From positions 113,217-177,216 of the forward strand of contig JAOABP010000004.1 in assembly GCA_026418295.1 (NCBI GenBank): 64,000 bases of DNA, given 5' to 3'. The stretch comes from Caldifarciminota bacterium. GTDB taxonomy: Bacteria > Hydrothermota > Tepidihabitantia > Tepidihabitantales > Tepidihabitantaceae. The translations under genes were made by a program, and so were the position numbers. Positions 60,867 through 64,000 of the stretch are shown one piece after another. The notes under the pieces are model-generated. The model made no database searches, had not been told where the DNA came from, and saw only the letters and a program-made list of their open reading frames with translations. The number at the start of each line of letters is the position of its first letter. Within the stretch, counting starts at the first letter, position 1.

Positions 60867-61437
60867 GGCGCTGGGAAAAGTCCGCCGGATCACCACTGCC
60901 GGTGCCCGCCGTTATCTTGAAATCACCGCTCCCTTTGCCGGCGAACTCAAACCCGGGGAAAGCGTTGCGGTCAACGGCTGCTGTCTCACCGTGACAGAAA
61001 TAACGGCAACCGGCTTTGAAACCGAGGCGACCGGTCCGACCCTCAGCCAGACAACCCTTGGCAGTCTGCGTGCCGGAACACCGGTCAACCTGGAGCGGGC
61101 GCTCAAAGCCGGCGACCGGCTTGGCGGTCATATCCTGCTTGGCCATATTGACGAGGTCGCAAGGGTGAGGTCGGTTCAGCGTCTTGCCGGAGGAGTACGG
61201 CTGGTGATTGCGGTCCGGACCGAAAACCGCCGGTATCTGGTGGAAAAAGGTTCAATTGCGGTTGATGGCGTCAGCCTGACGATCCAGCACTGCCGGCAGG
61301 CCGAATTCACCGCGAGCATCATAACCCATACCTGGGAAAACACCACCCTGAAGTACCTGCGTCCGGGGTCAAAGGTCAATATTGAATACGACATCCTCGT
61401 CAAATCGGCACAGCGTGCCGGCACCCCTGCCCGCTGA
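60847..61437 (+). CDS. ribE: Riboflavin synthase alpha chain
   Basis: 196 residues from ATG 60847 (MFTGLVEALGKVRRI, the invariant family start), inside the ribD 3' end; a longer frame from 60802 is an artefact. Two lumazine-binding barrels: LKPGESVAVNGCCLTVTEIT .. NLERALKAGDRLGGHILLGH and VEKGSIAVDGVSLTI .. KVNIEYDILVK. Dismutates two 6,7-dimethyl-8-ribityllumazines to riboflavin. ribH and ribBA are not in the window. Confidence 0.96.
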   Translation: MFTGLVEALGKVRRITTAGARRYLEITAPFAGELKPGESVAVNGCCLTVTEITATGFETEATGPTLSQTTLGSLRAGTPVNLERALKAGDRLGGHILLGHIDEVARVRSVQRLAGGVRLVIAVRTENRRYLVEKGSIAVDGVSLTIQHCRQAEFTASIITHTWENTTLKYLRPGSKVNIEYDILVKSAQRAGTPAR

Positions 61438-61701
61438 TATCCCGGCTTTGGACCGGCAATCACACCAGAACCTCAAACCCGACCCGGCATTACTAACCCA
61501 TCACTCCTGAAGACCGGCCCGGGTATCTTGCCAGTGGCGGTCAGGAAGACAGAACCCGGCATCAGGCACAAAACGACACCCAATCCACAACCGGATTTCC
61601 TCTCCCCAGCCGCTGAGGGGCATGCCCGGGGCTAGCCCCTAAGTCATTGCAGAAAATCATGTTGGAATTAAAATCCAACGCCTGGGTCTTTATAATAAAA
61701 A
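61438..61701. other. Intergenic region
   Basis: No gene seen. Holds the second copy of the CTAG-centred palindrome (61623-61640) and a small hairpin GTTGGA/TCCAAC (61661-61679) that may end the rib operon. Confidence 0.5.
61623..61640. repeat. GGGGCTAGCCCC palindrome, copy 2
   Basis: Identical over 18 bp to 50021-50038. Confidence 0.6.
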
Positions 61702-61725
61702 CGGGGCAGGGTTCCCCCTGCCCCG
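61702..61725 (-). terminator. Rho-independent terminator for the YadA-like operon
   Basis: 10-bp GC stem CGGGGCAGGG / CCCTGCCCCG with a 4-nt loop; on the minus strand followed by TTTTTATTAT. Confidence 0.88.
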
Positions 61726-61744
61726 CCTGAGATTACCCGGATTT

Positions 61745-61897
61745 TCAGCGAGCAAACAGTATTTTTGCGGTCTCGCAGTAATCACAACTTATCATCCCGT
61801 CGCCAGCTGTCACTATCTGCCAGTCGCACCGGTAAAGCTGGACTGAAGCCAACCCAATAAAAAAGGATGATCCGAGCAGAAGGAAAACCGGTTTCAT
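61745..61897 (-). CDS. 50-residue secreted or membrane small protein
   Basis: ATG 61897 with GGAGGAG 2-3 nt upstream, overlapping the stop of the large repeat protein by 4 bp (ATGA); ends TGA 61745. Sequence begins MKPVFLLLGSSFFIGLASVQ, a signal peptide or short helix, then a 30-residue tail with CDW and ISCDYCETAK (three Cys). A terminator follows 20 nt later, supporting a real last gene of the operon. No family recognised; perhaps a small partner of the surface protein. Confidence 0.7.
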   Translation of the reverse strand: MKPVFLLLGSSFFIGLASVQLYRCDWQIVTAGDGMISCDYCETAKILFAR

Positions 61898-64000
61898 CGC
61901 TCCTCCATTATCTTCCTTCCCGGTATCGGCGGGTTCTTCATCAGCTCGTAGCGCTGTCTGCCCGCAGGAGTGCGGAAGCTGATGCCGGACGCCTTGCCCT
62001 CCCGCTCCAGCTGATCCATACAGCCGGCAAGGAACTCATCGTCCAGCATCCTGCCGGCAAGCTCGCCGGTCTTTTTCTGCTCAACCGGCATCAGCCTTCT
62101 GATTACCTCCGCCGAGACATCAGCCCGCTCACCAGTCACCTGCCAGTAGACCTTGGTACCGGGCTTGCCACCAATGACAAAGGTGTTCCCCTTGATGTCC
62201 TCGGCGATATAGACATTGGATGTCCCGACACCTGTAAGCTGAATTCTCGGTCTGCGATTCAGGGCACTGAAGTATTCTGGCAGATGGACGGTAGCCCTGC
62301 CTGAAACATCCAGCACCACCTCGCCATCATAGAGGTTGCGCATCTCCGGACCCTCAATGAAGTAGTGGTTGAGGATTTTGCCGTAGGGATCAAGCGGATG
62401 GTCAATCGTAAAGCTTCCCCCTGCCTTGGACAGAGTCCCGCAGCGGAGCTGATTGGCAGCGGTAGCGGTCTGACCGTTGAACGCAGCAGAGTTGGTGTAA
62501 GAGTAGGGAACTACCGAGTGGTTGTTGGCAGTAAAGCTGTAATAAGACCGGGATGAATCGGCGTAGCCGCCGCAAACCGTGGCATAAAGCTCACTTGCCA
62601 GATTATCTTGACCGCCACAAATAGTAGAAGTATTGCCGGTAGCATTATTCCTGTAACCACCAGCTATTGTGCTGAAACTGCCACTGGCGATATTGAAATC
62701 ACCCCCGCCTACGAAAGCATCGCTACCAGGGGCCGAGTTAGTGTAGCCTCCACACACGGTGGAGTAATCACCACGACTGACATTGTACATGCCACCACCA
62801 ACAAAAGAGAATGTACCGATTGCGCTATCCCGGGAGCCGCCACTGACCACGCTATAATTACCGCTGGCAATGTTGCTATATCCCCCACCGGTCGCACTGT
62901 AACTGCCGCTGGCGGTATTGTTACATCCGCCACTGATCGCACTGTAATTGCCGCTGGCGGTATTTAACAAACCGCTGCCGATAAAAGCATATTTGGCGGT
63001 CACTGAGTTGTCATAGCCACCCGCGACTGTCGCTCCGGTATCAGCGGGTGCGTCGCCAGCAAGATTACTGAACCCCGAAAGTGCTCCACCGAGATAACCC
63101 TTTGCTGTATCTGCCCAGCCGCCGCCAACTGCCGCATAACCGCCACTGGCGCTATTACGATACCCGCCACCGATTACGCTCATACTGCCGCTCACGGTAT
63201 TTTCCATCCCGCCACTGATGGTGCTGTAATTGCCACTGGCGGTATTGTAACCACCGCCCCCGACCGTTGCACCGATGTAGCTTGCATAATTGGTCCATCC
63301 ACCACCGACCGTTGTAAACATATCGGCTGCCCGGTTGTATTCTCCGCCTCCGACCGTTGCATCCTGGGCACTGGCGGTGTTGTTGACACCCCCTGCAACT
63401 GTGGAGTAATTACCGCTGGCGGTATTGGTGTAGCCGCCACCTGCCGTGGCGTAATTACCGCTGGCGGTGTTAGAGTAACCGCCGCCGACAAAACTGAACT
63501 TGGCAGTAGCAGAGTTTCTATAGCCACCGGCAACCGTTGCTGCGGAATCGGAACTCGCATCACCGGCAAGATTGTCGTAACCCGAAAAGATCCCGCCATA
63601 AACCCCATAGACCGTATCGCGAGTACCCCCAGCCACAGCAGCAAAATCACCGCTGGCGCAATTGAAGAATCCGCCACCAATTACACTGTATTCTCCAATC
63701 GCCCTATTTGTGCCCCCACCCAGAACTGCAGCATAATCACCTATTGCCCGATTCGAAGTGCCACCGCCCACTATCGATCGGGCACCACTCGCGGTATTTT
63801 GGAATCCCCCGGCAACTGTGGTGTACTCATGTATGGAAGCATTATAGCATCCACCTCCTACAACACAGCCAGCGTAGCTTCCTCCGTTGACACCGGTTGT
63901 GCAGGCATAGCCCAGGTTGGTATGAGTATGGCGGTTGAGGCCGTAAAGCATATTATAAGCACCACCCCGGGCGATACCCAGCTGTCGAACAGTATAGAGC
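61894..64000 (-). CDS. YadA/Hep_Hag-head repeat surface protein (N-terminus beyond window)
   Basis: The frame is open to the right edge; 701 codons are visible plus upstream sequence outside the window (the ATG at 63951 is internal: ...VRQLGIARGGAYN precedes it). The body is ~30 copies of a 14-16-residue repeat, consensus NTASGNYSTVGGGY, the left-handed beta-roll of trimeric YadA-type adhesin heads. After ~residue 490 (from ATG 63951) a non-repeat domain follows: GGSFTIDHPLDPYGKILNHY, MRNLYDGEVVLDVSGRATVH, VYWQVTGERADVSAEVIRRL, and a charged end with no membrane anchor barrel. So it is YadA-like in the head only. DNA repeats are strong across 62600-63850. Confidence 0.85.
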   Translation of the reverse strand, partial: LYTVRQLGIARGGAYNMLYGLNRHTHTNLGYACTTGVNGGSYAGCVVGGGCYNASIHEYTTVAGGFQNTASGARSIVGGGTSNRAIGDYAAVLGGGTNRAIGEYSVIGGGFFNCASGDFAAVAGGTRDTVYGVYGGIFSGYDNLAGDASSDSAATVAGGYRNSATAKFSFVGGGYSNTASGNYATAGGGYTNTASGNYSTVAGGVNNTASAQDATVGGGEYNRAADMFTTVGGGWTNYASYIGATVGGGGYNTASGNYSTISGGMENTVSGSMSVIGGGYRNSASGGYAAVGGGWADTAKGYLGGALSGFSNLAGDAPADTGATVAGGYDNSVTAKYAFIGSGLLNTASGNYSAISGGCNNTASGSYSATGGGYSNIASGNYSVVSGGSRDSAIGTFSFVGGGMYNVSRGDYSTVCGGYTNSAPGSDAFVGGGDFNIASGSFSTIAGGYRNNATGNTSTICGGQDNLASELYATVCGGYADSSRSYYSFTANNHSVVPYSYTNSAAFNGQTATAANQLRCGTLSKAGGSFTIDHPLDPYGKILNHYFIEGPEMRNLYDGEVVLDVSGRATVHLPEYFSALNRRPRIQLTGVGTSNVYIAEDIKGNTFVIGGKPGTKVYWQVTGERADVSAEVIRRLMPVEQKKTGELAGRMLDDEFLAGCMDQLEREGKASGISFRTPAGRQRYELMKNPPIPGRKIMEER

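Noticed and set aside
62600..63850. CRISPR-like array suggested by regularly spaced repeats
   Set aside because: The repeats are coding (14-16-residue YadA-head repeats in one long frame), vary in length and have no unique spacers or cas genes.

Overview
The window is GC-rich, densely packed bacterial DNA. It most likely comes from an uncultured member of the FCB/WOR-3 (Stahlbacteria-like) candidate lineages. This is inferred from several features: many secreted beta-propeller, Kelch, VCBS and subtilase proteins, at least six of which end in a FlgD-Ig-like or Por-type C-terminal sorting segment (SGIYLVRL..-type endings); an RND/MMPL–LolA–DUF1302-like envelope operon; FolE2 instead of FolE; and COG3580/COG3581 CoA-activase relatives. 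No rRNA or single-copy phylogenetic marker beyond thrS/infC/rpmI/rplT is present, so the assignment stays tentative. Seven tRNA genes are present (His, Arg-TCG, Lys, Asn, Arg-CCT, Pro, Gln); none encodes its CCA end.

Layout. 1-4.3 kb: end of a PQQ-propeller lipoprotein, then a minus-strand operon of SDR threonine dehydrogenase, FolE2 and a class I glutamine amidotransferase. 4.3-11.4 kb: tRNA cluster, a subtilase with an inserted Asp-box region, a Kelch protein and a Ycf48-like protein. 11.4-18.2 kb: acetyl-CoA synthetase, an OFA-type MFS carrier and malic enzyme; convergent guaB and a TPR membrane protein. 18.4-25.7 kb: AP endonuclease, beta-CASP nuclease, an Ig lipoprotein and a second subtilase; convergent to a COG3580/COG3581/QueD operon. 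25.7-28.9 kb: thrS-infC-rpmI-rplT. 28.9-38 kb: secreted proteins, an M6 protease, a GNAT-like protein and a TPR-VCBS-ASPIC protein. 38-48.4 kb: a lower-GC mosaic accessory region with a pentanucleotide-repeat switch at the start of a secreted propeller gene, duplicated and decayed fragments, a type II restriction-modification pair, a Tag-like glycosylase and a GIY-YIG/RAMA protein. 48.4-59.4 kb: lipoproteins, an ICMT-like methyltransferase, a MarR-controlled MMPL operon, and rarA with a CcdA-like membrane protein and a membrane-anchored MIP18 protein. 59.4-64 kb: acyP-ribD-ribE, a 50-residue secreted protein and a YadA-head-repeat surface protein cut by the right edge.

Two signals stand out. 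First, (AGAAG)8 lies directly after the ATG of the gene at 38115-39495. The present repeat number puts the start codon out of frame with an obvious signal peptide, and gaining one unit or losing two restores it, as expected for a phase-variable contingency locus. Second, at least nine genes have a good TTGACA/TATAAT-type promoter whose -10 box ends only 5-9 nt before the start codon, with the start usually exactly at +7 and no usable Shine-Dalgarno site. Other genes in the window carry normal AGGAGG sites. This suggests that leaderless mRNAs are common in this organism.
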